Source: CAITNQ01 sp041661365 (GTDB taxonomy: Bacteria; Latescibacterota; UBA2968; UBA8231). Taken from it: DNA of 10,441 nucleotides. The notes beneath the pieces were generated by a model that had not been told where the DNA came from, did no database searches, and saw only the letters and a program-made list of their open reading frames with translations. Made by a program: the position numbers and the translations under genes. The stretch covers positions 1-10,441 of the forward strand of contig JBAZUN010000191.1 of the NCBI GenBank assembly GCA_041661365.1. The letters are read 5' to 3'. This document shows positions 1-6,730 of the stretch, in pieces. Every line of letters begins with the position of its first letter. Position 1 is the stretch's first letter.

Positions 1-2302
1 CCACGGTCCGACCCCGGGCCGATCCCAGGCAGATCAGGAAGAAGAGCAAGCTGATCGCACTGATCCATGCCCCGACCGTGAAGGATCGGGGGGCGTAGCG
101 GAAGACCACCTCCCGGGCACCGGCCGTCAGCGGCACGGCCCGGAAGACGTGGTTGGCGCGCAGGATCGGCGCGGCCTGTCCGTCGACCCAGGCGCGCCAG
201 CCCGGATACTCGGTGTCGGCGAGGACGAGCAATCCCCCGGCCGGGGCCTCGACCTGCACCGCGACCTCGTCGTCGAGGTACCGGGTCACCCTGGCCCGTC
301 CCTCGCCGCCCTCGGTCATGGTCCCCGGCGGAGCCTCGAGGACGACCTCGCGTCGCGGATCGAAGTCCGGATCGCGCAGGTACCGCAGCCGCTCCTCGGG
401 ATCGGGGATGACGCGGTACGCGCCGACCACCTGAGCGCGCGGCAGGGTCGACTCGTTGCGATAGACCCGCACCTGGCCCCGGTGGATCTCGGCCAGTCCC
501 GGTCCGCGAAGCGGCTCGTGGCTGACGAGGTACTCGACTCCGGCCAGGCTCGCCAGAGCGGGATAGCCGCGCATGAACTCCCAGTGGCGCTCGAGGTGGA
601 GCGGACTCCAGCCCGGGAGCACGCCGGCCAGCCCGTACAGGCCAGGGGTATACATCCGCAGCAGCTCGGGGTATTGCCGGTACGAGCGCTGGTCCAGGGC
701 CCAGCCGCGGTGCCAGTCGTACGGCGCGTTCCGCTCCGAGACGAGGCTGAGCACCCGGGGCGGTACGGCCCGGCCCGGCCCGGCATCGGCAAGGATAGCC
801 TTGGCCGATACCGGCGGATCGACGAAGACGCGGGAGTCCAGGACCCCGTTGAAGCCGGCCTCGAAGGTCCAGAGATCGACGAAGACCAGCAGGGCCAGGC
901 CGACCGCTACTCCGGGGCGTGCCCGTCCGGCAGGCTGCCATCTCACCGCGACCACGGCCACGAGCGACAGCAACAGCAGCCGCAGCAGGTCGAGCCGCAG
1001 GTCGCCGACGTACCTCGCCAGGGTCGATCCCGAGCGCGCCGTCAGCATTGCGGCGCCGGACAGGAGCAACTCACGGTTGGTCCAGGCCATGATCCCGCCG
1101 GCGAGCGCGGGAAGGATCACCAGCCACCACCCGGAGGGACGTGGGCTCGCGTCGCCGCGGAGCAGACGGTCGGCGCCCAGACCGGCCAGGACGGCCAGAC
1201 CCATGGCGTACCAGAGCAGGAACCGGGCCGGGATGCGGAACATGCTCATCCCCGGAACGCGGTAGAGCGCCTCGAAGGCACCGGTGTACCGTCCCAGGGC
1301 CAGCACCAGGGCGACCACGCACAAGGCCCCGAAGAAGCGGGTGGCTGGATCGCGACGTTCGCGCACGGCCACCAGCGCCAGCAGCAGGGGCAGCACCCCT
1401 CCGTAGGCGCACAATTGGATGAAGAACCCTGCTTCGCCGCCCCAATAGGTCCCGTACGCGTCGTTGCCGAAGGCATTGGGCAGGAACAGGGAGAGGAGCC
1501 GCTCCGGCGGCAGCGACATCGAGGCGAACTCCTCCCAGCGCAGACCGCTCCCCCGCGGCGTCAACCCGACCAGCTCGGCGGTCGGCAGCACCTGCACGGC
1601 CGCCAGTCCCAGACCCAAAGCCGGTACGCCCACGGTTGTGGCGACCAGGAACCTCCACCCGGCCCTGACCACCAGTCCCCGGTACAGACCAAAGGCCACG
1701 GCCGCCACCAGGCCGTAGACTGCGGCCTGGGGATGGCCGGCGAGGAGCTGCAGCCCGAGCACGCCTCCGGCCAGGGGGAGCCAGATCCATTGTCGCCGCG
1801 CGGCGGCCAGCTCGAGCAAGGTCAGCAGCACCGGCAGCCAGGCGCAGACGGCCAGGTAGTTGGGCGAGGTTGCCCGTACGACCAGGTACCCGCCGCACCC
1901 GTAGCACAGTCCGGCCAGCAGGGCCGCGCCCGGCACCGCGCCGAAGGAGCGCAGCAACCCGTACGCGCCGACGCCGGCCAGCATCAGATGAAGAAGGATG
2001 CTGTAGTTGAGGGCCACGTGGGTCGCCAGCAGGAACGCCGAGATCAGATTGGGTGGGTACAGGATGCCGGCCTGTCCCTCGGCGAACAGGGGGAAACCGC
2101 AGTTGATCGCCGAGTCCCACAGCGGCAGGTGTCCGCCCTTCAGCGCCTGCGAGAAGAAATCGCGGAAGGGGTAGTTCTGGAACATCATGTCCTGAACGAA
2201 GAAGGTCCCCTGAAGCAGGATCGCCCGCCAGAAGAGGACGGCAACGGCGAGAACCAGAATACCCACCATGGCCAGGTCGACGAGCATGGTCCGCCGGGTC
2301 AT
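1..2302 (-). CDS. YfhO-family polytopic membrane protein (putative GT-C-type glycosyltransferase), 3' end off window
   Basis: The frame is open without a stop from an ATG at 2302 to the left edge, giving 767 residues, so only the extreme C-terminus is missing. The protein starts with a membrane helix (about residues 9-30). A first extracytoplasmic loop follows, with D38 and the stretch GHLPLWDSAINCGFPLF (57-73) that typifies YfhO/GT-C proteins. After it come many hydrophobic helices, the family-type motifs GHPQAAVYG (189-197), LPNAFGNDAYGTYWG (274-288) and FRIPARF (355-361), a soluble C-terminal domain with YPGWRAWVDG (699-708), and a last helix at about 741-760. In Bacillus subtilis, YfhO (GtlA) is needed to glycosylate lipoteichoic acid; most homologues have no known substrate. 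I infer transfer of a sugar from a polyprenyl carrier on the outer face of the inner membrane. Its ATG overlaps the stop of the upstream SGNH gene (ATGA), so the two are probably translationally coupled. Confidence 0.88.
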   Translation of the reverse strand, partial: MTRRTMLVDLAMVGILVLAVAVLFWRAILLQGTFFVQDMMFQNYPFRDFFSQALKGGHLPLWDSAINCGFPLFAEGQAGILYPPNLISAFLLATHVALNYSILLHLMLAGVGAYGLLRSFGAVPGAALLAGLCYGCGGYLVVRATSPNYLAVCAWLPVLLTLLELAAARRQWIWLPLAGGVLGLQLLAGHPQAAVYGLVAAVAFGLYRGLVVRAGWRFLVATTVGVPALGLGLAAVQVLPTAELVGLTPRGSGLRWEEFASMSLPPERLLSLFLPNAFGNDAYGTYWGGEAGFFIQLCAYGGVLPLLLALVAVRERRDPATRFFGALCVVALVLALGRYTGAFEALYRVPGMSMFRIPARFLLWYAMGLAVLAGLGADRLLRGDASPRPSGWWLVILPALAGGIMAWTNRELLLSGAAMLTARSGSTLARYVGDLRLDLLRLLLLSLVAVVAVRWQPAGRARPGVAVGLALLVFVDLWTFEAGFNGVLDSRVFVDPPVSAKAILADAGPGRAVPPRVLSLVSERNAPYDWHRGWALDQRSYRQYPELLRMYTPGLYGLAGVLPGWSPLHLERHWEFMRGYPALASLAGVEYLVSHEPLRGPGLAEIHRGQVRVYRNESTLPRAQVVGAYRVIPDPEERLRYLRDPDFDPRREVVLEAPPGTMTEGGEGRARVTRYLDDEVAVQVEAPAGGLLVLADTEYPGWRAWVDGQAAPILRANHVFRAVPLTAGAREVVFRYAPRSFTVGAWISAISLLFFLICLGSARGRTV

Positions 2303-3459
2303 GGAGCCCCCCCGAGGGCCTCTGACCCGGCCAGCAGGGCCGCGGCCACGACCTCGGCCGCCAGGGCGTGGCCCGCCTCGTTCCAATGGCTGTCGCGGAA
2401 GTAGAGCACCCGCGTCGCGCCCTGCTCCCGGAAGACGTTGGTGAGATCGATCAACCGCACCCCCCGACCGGCGGCGATCGCCGCCAGCTCGCGATTCGGC
2501 CGCTCCAGATCAAAGCTACCCGAGAGCCGACCCAGCTCGCGCTTGGCGCGCCAGTCGGCCTCCTCGACCTGCACGATGGAGGGGACGTAGACCAGAACCA
2601 GCCGCGCACCGTCCTCCTCGACCTGGTCGGTAAAGGCGTTCAAGAGGGAAGCGGTCAGCGACCAGAGCGCGGCCGGCCTGGACTCCCCCACCGCACCGAA
2701 GAGACCCTGGTAGTACTCCTGGCGCTGCCCCGCGGCCAACTCCTCGGGCTGGGCCGCCTTGCGGGCCAGCGCGTAGAGATGGAGATGCTCGCTCAGGACG
2801 CGGTCGAGACGGAGGGACCACGGCAGGTCGTCCCACCAGGCGTCGTCCCACTGAGGCACCTGGCGCACCGGTACGCCGAGAAGGGTCAGCCTGCCGTCCG
2901 GTCCCGGGCGGAAGTAGGGTTTATACCCCCGCTCGGCCCCGATCCCGCGGTCGACCGCGTTGTTCCACAGATCGTTGGCGTAGAAGAAGACCAGCACCAG
3001 ATCCGGCGCATAGGAGCGGCCCTGGGTCTGATAGAGGAGCAGCTCCTGGTCGGTGCCGTACCCAGCGACCCCGAAATTCAGAACCTCGGTCACCTGGCCG
3101 GGACGGGCCTGCTGCAGCTTCTGCTCCAGGGCCTTGCTCACCGAGGCCTGCACCGGCACCCCCCACCCCTCGATGAAGGAGTCCCCGAAGGCCAGCAGTC
3201 GCCAGGTGCCGCTCGGTTTTGCACGCGGATACCAACGGTCGCGGAGGCCGTCGGCGTTGATCTCGACCGGTACGGAGAACTCCGGCGAGACGAGCTGTCC
3301 GGACCTGCCTGGCCGATGGCGCCAGCCCAATCGCTCGTCGAACTCCCAGACGCGGGGACGGCGGTAGAGCTGAGGAGCCACCAGACGGATGATCGTCTCG
3401 CCGAGCAGCAGCCCCACCACCAGGCCGAGCGCAACGGCCGCGAACCTTCCTCTGGTCAC
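2299..3459 (-). CDS. Membrane-anchored SGNH/GDSL-family hydrolase or acyltransferase-like protein
   Basis: The 386-residue protein begins with an uncleaved signal-anchor-like helix (about residues 6-24), so the rest should lie in the periplasm or outside the cell. The SGNH blocks can be read in order: GDS at 92-94 with nucleophile S94, the oxyanion glycine region NFGVAGYG at 128-135, the Asn of AND at 161-163, and DSHWN at 356-360 supplying catalytic D356 and H358, with another His at 364. Such proteins remove or transfer O-acyl groups on polysaccharides (the wider AlgX/AlgJ and DltD-like world); the substrate here is unknown. The start is GTG at 3459, preceded by GAGGGG (3469-3474 complement) with nine bases between. 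It is the first gene of a minus-strand pair, and its TGA overlaps the YfhO-family start. A sugar-esterase role on the same glycan is an inference. Confidence 0.85.
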   Translation of the reverse strand: MTRGRFAAVALGLVVGLLLGETIIRLVAPQLYRRPRVWEFDERLGWRHRPGRSGQLVSPEFSVPVEINADGLRDRWYPRAKPSGTWRLLAFGDSFIEGWGVPVQASVSKALEQKLQQARPGQVTEVLNFGVAGYGTDQELLLYQTQGRSYAPDLVLVFFYANDLWNNAVDRGIGAERGYKPYFRPGPDGRLTLLGVPVRQVPQWDDAWWDDLPWSLRLDRVLSEHLHLYALARKAAQPEELAAGQRQEYYQGLFGAVGESRPAALWSLTASLLNAFTDQVEEDGARLVLVYVPSIVQVEEADWRAKRELGRLSGSFDLERPNRELAAIAAGRGVRLIDLTNVFREQGATRVLYFRDSHWNEAGHALAAEVVAAALLAGSEALGGAP

Positions 3460-3468
3460 GCGATCTTG

Positions 3469-3474
3469 CCCCTC
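3469..3474 (-). promoter_or_regulatory. Ribosome binding site deciding the GTG start of the SGNH gene
   Basis: GAGGGG on the minus strand lies nine bases before the GTG at 3459. No ATG in this frame has a comparable site near the N-terminal hydrophobic helix, which supports the GTG start. Confidence 0.6.
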
Positions 3475-3507
3475 GCTGGTGGCTTCGACGACGGCGCGGA
3501 CGGGCTC

Positions 3508-3536
3508 AAACTACCGCGACGGCCCGTCGGTGTCAA
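3508..3536 (-). promoter_or_regulatory. Predicted sigma-70 promoter for the SGNH-YfhO unit
   Basis: On the minus strand a perfect TTGACA (-35, 3536-3531) is followed after 17 bases by TAGTTT (3513-3508), a weak -10 keeping the key TA and final T. The predicted start point is near 3501, leaving a leader of about 42 bases that contains the GAGGGG ribosome site. The spacer holds a 13-bp palindrome, listed separately. Confidence 0.5.
3517..3529. promoter_or_regulatory. Candidate operator: 13-bp perfect palindrome between -35 and -10
   Basis: CGACGG-C-CCGTCG is a perfect inverted repeat with a one-base centre. It sits wholly inside the spacer of the minus-strand promoter and about 20 bp from the -35 of the divergent plus-strand promoter. 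A repressor bound there would occlude the minus promoter. GC-rich palindromes do arise by chance in DNA of this composition, so the role is an inference. Confidence 0.35.
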
Positions 3537-3548
3537 TCGAGCCGCCGG

Positions 3549-3577
3549 TTGCCCGCCCTCGGGGACCGGGTTATATT
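3549..3577 (+). promoter_or_regulatory. Predicted sigma-70 promoter for the sugar-nucleotide operon
   Basis: TTGCCC (3549-3554, 4 of 6 to the -35 consensus) is followed after 17 bases by TATATT (3572-3577, 5 of 6 to the -10 consensus), in DNA otherwise poor in A and T. Transcription would begin near 3584, about 30 bases before the TTG start at 3615. The -35 boxes of this and the opposite promoter are only 12 bp apart. Confidence 0.5.
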
Positions 3578-3600
3578 CCGCGCCCCTGTCGTCGTCTCGA

Positions 3601-3606
3601 AGGAGG
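3601..3606 (+). promoter_or_regulatory. Strong Shine-Dalgarno AGGAGG that fixes the epimerase start
   Basis: AGGAGG lies eight bases before TTG at 3615. It marks that TTG as the start codon rather than the upstream in-frame TTG at 3549, which coincides with the predicted -35 box and would add 22 residues before the Rossmann glycine motif. Confidence 0.75.
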
Positions 3607-3614
3607 TCGGAGGG

Positions 3615-4730
3615 TTGGCCGACTGCGTCCTGGTGGCCGGAGGAGCCGGATTCATCGGCTCCCATACGGTGGATCTGCTGGTCGAGCGGGGGTACCGGGT
3701 CAGGGTGATGGACAGCCTGCAGCCCAGGGTCCATCCGCATGGATGGCCCGTGTATCTGCCGGCCAGGGTCGAGCGGGTCCAGGGGGACGTCCGCAATCGG
3801 GAGGACTGGGAACGGGGCCTCCCCGGCGTCGATGCGGTCTTCCAGCTCGCCGCGTATCAGGACTACATGCCGGACTTCAGCACCTTCGTGCAGGTCAACG
3901 CCGTGGGCGCGGCCCTCCTCTACGAGCTGATCGTCGAACACCGGTACCCGATCCGCAAGGTGATCCTGGCCTCCTCGCAGTCGACCTACGGCGAGGGGAA
4001 GTACCGCTGCGCCGAGCACGGCATCGACTATCCTCCCTGTCGTCCGGCCGAACAGCTTGCCCGGGGCGACTGGGAGGTGGCCTGCCCCTCGTGCGGGCGG
4101 TCGATGGAGCCACTGCCGCTGACCGAGGAGACGGTCAACCCCCATACGGCCTACGGCATCTCCAAGTACGCCGCCGAGCTGCTGTCCTTCAGCCTGGGCC
4201 GCAAGTACGACGTCCCCACGGTCAACCTGCGCTACTCCATCGTCCAGGGGCCGCGTAACTCCTTCTACAACGCCTATTCGGGGATCTGCCGCATCTTCAC
4301 CCTGCGGCTGCTGCACGGCCAGCCGCCGGTATGCTACGAGGACGGCCGCCAGTTGCGCGACTACGTCAACGTGGCCGACGTGGCCCGGGCCAATCTCCTG
4401 GCCCTCGAGGACGACCGCGCCGACTTCCGGGCCTTCAACGTGGCCGGCCTTCGCGGCACCACGGTCCTCGACTACGCCCACCTGGCCTCACGCGTGGTCG
4501 GCTCCGGTCTGGAACCGATCACCACCGGCGCGTACCGCTTCGGCGACACCCGCCACACGGTCTCCTCGTGGACGGCCCTGGGTGCCCTCGGATGGGAACC
4601 CCGGATCCCCCTGGAGCAGACCATCGCCCAGTACGTGGACTGGGTGCGGGAGCAGCCGGATCTGGAGGACTTCTACGCCGAGAGCGAGCGCCGCATGCGC
4701 GCGGCCAACGTCATTCGTCAGGTAGGCTAG
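3615..4730 (+). CDS. NAD-dependent sugar epimerase/dehydratase (extended SDR) with Cys-rich insertion
   Basis: The 371-residue product is an extended short-chain dehydrogenase/reductase acting on a nucleotide sugar in the cytosol. The N-terminal Rossmann motif GGAGFIG lies at residues 9-15 (from the TTG start). The catalytic set is S121 in SSQSTYG, with Y180 and K184 in YGISK. Between the Ser and Tyr motifs is an insertion with C132 (and H135), C142, and CPSC giving C157 and C160, a zinc-ribbon-like arrangement that I associate with a subfamily often annotated as dTDP-L-rhamnose 4-epimerase-like; substrate and product are not settled by sequence. The C-terminal substrate domain includes RQLRDYVNVADVARA (about 245-259), the usual extended-SDR signature. 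It opens a plus-strand operon, and its TAG shares one base with the GTG of the next gene. The N-terminal glycine motif starting close to the TTG supports the chosen start. Confidence 0.87.
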   Translation: MADCVLVAGGAGFIGSHTVDLLVERGYRVRVMDSLQPRVHPHGWPVYLPARVERVQGDVRNREDWERGLPGVDAVFQLAAYQDYMPDFSTFVQVNAVGAALLYELIVEHRYPIRKVILASSQSTYGEGKYRCAEHGIDYPPCRPAEQLARGDWEVACPSCGRSMEPLPLTEETVNPHTAYGISKYAAELLSFSLGRKYDVPTVNLRYSIVQGPRNSFYNAYSGICRIFTLRLLHGQPPVCYEDGRQLRDYVNVADVARANLLALEDDRADFRAFNVAGLRGTTVLDYAHLASRVVGSGLEPITTGAYRFGDTRHTVSSWTALGALGWEPRIPLEQTIAQYVDWVREQPDLEDFYAESERRMRAANVIRQVG

Positions 4731-5452
4731 TGAAGGCGATGGTCCTGGCAGCGGGCAAGGGCTCGCGTCTGCGTCCGCTGACCGACACCTGCCCGAAGCC
4801 GATGATCCCGATCGGCGGCCGGCCCCTGCTCGAGCACGTGGTGCGGCTGCTGGCGCGGCACGGCTTCGACGAGCTGGTGGTCAACCTCCACCACCTTCCC
4901 CAACCGATCCAGGACCACCTCGGCGACGGCTCGCGCTGGGGCGTGCGGATCCGCTATTCCCTCGAGCCCGAGCTGCTGGGCACGGCCGGCGCGGTCCGCC
5001 GGGTCGCGGCCTTCTTCGACGAGCCGTTCCTGGTCTACTACGGCGACAACCTGGCCAACTTCGACCTGACCGCCCTCTGGCACACCCACCGGGACTCGGG
5101 TGCGGTGGCCACCCTCGGGCTCCTCTGGATGGACGAGCCGACCACCCGCGGCATCGTGGGCCTCGATCCACACGGTCGGGTGGACCGGCTCATCGAGAAG
5201 CCGCGCCCCGAGGAGATCTTCTCCGACTACCTGGTCAACGCCGGGACCTACGTCCTCGAGCCCTCGGTGCTCGACTGGATCCCCGCGTCCGGGGCGTGCG
5301 ACTTCGCCCGCGAGGTCTTCCCCCGCCTGCTGGCCGCGGGGATGCCCCTGGCGGGACACCGCCTGCAGGGCGAGCTCCTCTCCACCGACACGCTCGAACG
5401 GTACCGGCAGGCCGAGGAAGCGGTGGCCAACGGTGCCTTCGCGCTTCCCTGA
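4730..5452 (+). CDS. Sugar-1-phosphate nucleotidyltransferase (HddC/ManC-like)
   Basis: This 240-residue cytosolic enzyme should join a sugar 1-phosphate to an NTP, releasing pyrophosphate and giving an NDP-sugar. Visible motifs are LAAGKGSRLRPLT (6-18, nucleotide binding), the Lys-Pro of CPKPM (21-25), LGTAGA (83-88), YYGDN (103-107, metal-binding Asp), EKP (156-158) and VNAG (169-172). There is no C-terminal left-handed helix domain, so it is the short form, similar in length to HddC. The GTG start overlaps the epimerase stop by one base, with AGG bases of a weak ribosome site at 4720-4726, so coupled translation is likely. Its position directly before an HddA-like kinase suggests GDP-D-glycero-alpha-D-manno-heptose synthesis. 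Mannose- or glucose-1-phosphate nucleotidyltransferase remains possible, since sequence alone does not separate the specificities. Confidence 0.85.
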   Translation: MKAMVLAAGKGSRLRPLTDTCPKPMIPIGGRPLLEHVVRLLARHGFDELVVNLHHLPQPIQDHLGDGSRWGVRIRYSLEPELLGTAGAVRRVAAFFDEPFLVYYGDNLANFDLTALWHTHRDSGAVATLGLLWMDEPTTRGIVGLDPHGRVDRLIEKPRPEEIFSDYLVNAGTYVLEPSVLDWIPASGACDFAREVFPRLLAAGMPLAGHRLQGELLSTDTLERYRQAEEAVANGAFALP

Positions 5453-5470
5453 CCATCGGAGCCCGCGGCC

Positions 5471-6460
5471 GTGATCATCACCCGTGCCCCTCTCCGGATC
5501 CCCCTGGGCGGGGGCGGCACCGACCTGCCGGCGTACAGCTCCGAGTTCGGCGGATTCATCCTCAGCGCCGCCATCGACAAGTACGTCTACATCCAGCTCA
5601 ACACCCTCAAGGTCGAGGACTTCATCCGGGTCAAGTACTCCCGCACCGAGCGGGTGGACGATCCGGCCCAGATCCAGCACCCGCTGCTGCGCGAATCCCT
5701 CCTGCACACGCGAGCCATCGGCGGGGTGGAGATCAGCGCCATGGCCGACGTGCCCGGTCGCACCGGGATGGGCTCCTCCGGGGCGTTCACCGTGGCCCTC
5801 CTGGCGGCCCTGCACGCCCATCGCCGCGAGCAGGTGTCGACCCAGGACCTGGCCGAGGAGGCGTACTACGTCGAGACCACCCGGGCCGGACAGCCCGCCG
5901 GCCGACACGATCACTACCTGGCCGCCTTCGGCGGTCTGACCTGTCTGGAGATCGAGCCGGGCGGCCGGGTGCAGGTCTCCTCCCTGCAGATCTCCCTGCA
6001 CACCCTCGAGGAGCTGCGCAACTGCCTGCTGGTCTTCTTCACCGGGATCGAGCGCGAAAGCCTGGACATCCTCGGCCAGCAGGAGGAGGATACCCGGCGT
6101 CGTGAGGCGACCGTCGTCGAGAGCCTGCACGCGGTCAAGCGTCTGGGATACCAGGTGAAGGCGGCCCTGGAATCCGGTGACCTCGATCGGTTCGGTCAGC
6201 TCCTCGACGAGCACTGGCGGATGAAGAAGCAGCGGTCCGGGCGGATGACCAACCCGGAGATCGACCGATGGTACGAGGCCGGTCTCGAGGCGGGCGCCAC
6301 CGGGGGCAAGATCATGGGCGCCGGCGGCGGCGGATTCCTCCTCTTCTACTGCCCTGCCGAGCACCGGGCCGCGCTCCGTCGTCGCATGGCCGCCGAGGGG
6401 CTGCGCGAGATGAGCTATCAGTTCGACCAGGAGGGGGCCAAGGTCCTCCTCCACTTGTAG
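5471..6460 (+). CDS. hddA: GHMP-family sugar kinase, HddA-like (D-glycero-D-manno-heptose 7-phosphate kinase)
   Basis: The 329-residue protein is a GHMP kinase. In HddA the reaction is ATP-dependent phosphorylation of D-glycero-D-manno-heptose 7-phosphate at C1, an early step to GDP-heptose. The N-terminus APLRIPLGGGGTDLPAY (6-22) is typical of HddA. The phosphate-binding loop is PGRTGMGSSGA (95-105). The active-site segment is AGRHDHY (143-149) with D147 as the probable catalytic Asp, and the third motif is GGKIMGAGGGGFLLFY (278-293). The family usually reads GKQDQY at the middle motif, so R145 and H146 are changes worth noting. The GTG start has GGAG at 5458-5461 nine bases upstream. The gene follows the nucleotidyltransferase after 18 bases. 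Closely related kinases act on other sugars, so substrate is moderately certain; gmhA and gmhB partners are not in this window. Confidence 0.82.
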   Translation: MIITRAPLRIPLGGGGTDLPAYSSEFGGFILSAAIDKYVYIQLNTLKVEDFIRVKYSRTERVDDPAQIQHPLLRESLLHTRAIGGVEISAMADVPGRTGMGSSGAFTVALLAALHAHRREQVSTQDLAEEAYYVETTRAGQPAGRHDHYLAAFGGLTCLEIEPGGRVQVSSLQISLHTLEELRNCLLVFFTGIERESLDILGQQEEDTRRREATVVESLHAVKRLGYQVKAALESGDLDRFGQLLDEHWRMKKQRSGRMTNPEIDRWYEAGLEAGATGGKIMGAGGGGFLLFYCPAEHRAALRRRMAAEGLREMSYQFDQEGAKVLLHL

Positions 6461-6470
6461 GAGATTCGTC

Positions 6471-6716
6471 ATGTCGCTCGAGGTGATCGAGCTGTCCGAG
6501 AAGCACCGCCAGCTCCTGACCCGGTTGTCCGAACTGGTCCCCGGGCTGGACCCCGACGCTCCGGACAGCCTCCAGCGCATCTTCGGTCTGGGCCTGATCG
6601 CCCTGACCATGCAGGTGACGAACAAGGCCCGCGCTCAGGAGCAGACCCAACTCGTGGAGGAGCTGGGGGCACTGGCCCGAGAGATGGTCGAGGCCGAGAA
6701 CTGGGAGCAGGGCTGA
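6471..6716 (+). CDS. Small unrecognised protein in the sugar operon (81 aa)
   Basis: I do not recognise this family. The ATG has AGGAG at 6459-6463, seven bases before it and overlapping the hddA stop, and the reading frame fills the gap between hddA and the SDR with 10 and 14 bases to spare, so it is very likely a real gene. The product is acidic and predicted mainly helical: an amphipathic helix (about residues 2-22), a Pro/Asp turn (LVPGLDPDAPDS, 22-33), then a second long helix with a short hydrophobic patch GLGLIALTMQ (39-48) and a Glu/Gln-rich end. The patch is too short for a convincing membrane span. No cysteines or obvious catalytic residues are present. A helical-hairpin partner or adaptor protein for an enzyme of the operon is only a guess from position. 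Confidence 0.7.
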   Translation: MSLEVIELSEKHRQLLTRLSELVPGLDPDAPDSLQRIFGLGLIALTMQVTNKARAQEQTQLVEELGALAREMVEAENWEQG

Positions 6717-6730
6717 GGCCCGGACACGCC

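Noticed and set aside
1071..2120. 349-codon minus-strand frame inside the YfhO-family gene
   Set aside because: It lies in another frame of the same strand, is Arg/Gly-rich and lacks motifs. The adjacent frame gives the membrane protein.
149..2404. 751-codon open frame on the plus strand opposite the YfhO-family gene
   Set aside because: It is codon-aligned with the real minus-strand gene and stays open because third positions are G or C. Its protein is low-complexity (Gln, Arg, Pro, Gly rich) with no motif, whereas the minus strand shows clear YfhO motifs.
3549..3614. Upstream TTG start adding 22 residues to the epimerase
   Set aside because: That TTG is the predicted -35 box, the extra residues precede the Rossmann strand without homology, and AGGAGG sits at the right distance from TTG 3615.
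4727..6625. 632-codon open frame on the minus strand opposite the nucleotidyltransferase and kinase genes
   Set aside because: It is a shadow spanning two real genes that share a frame. Its product is compositionally biased and has no recognisable domain.
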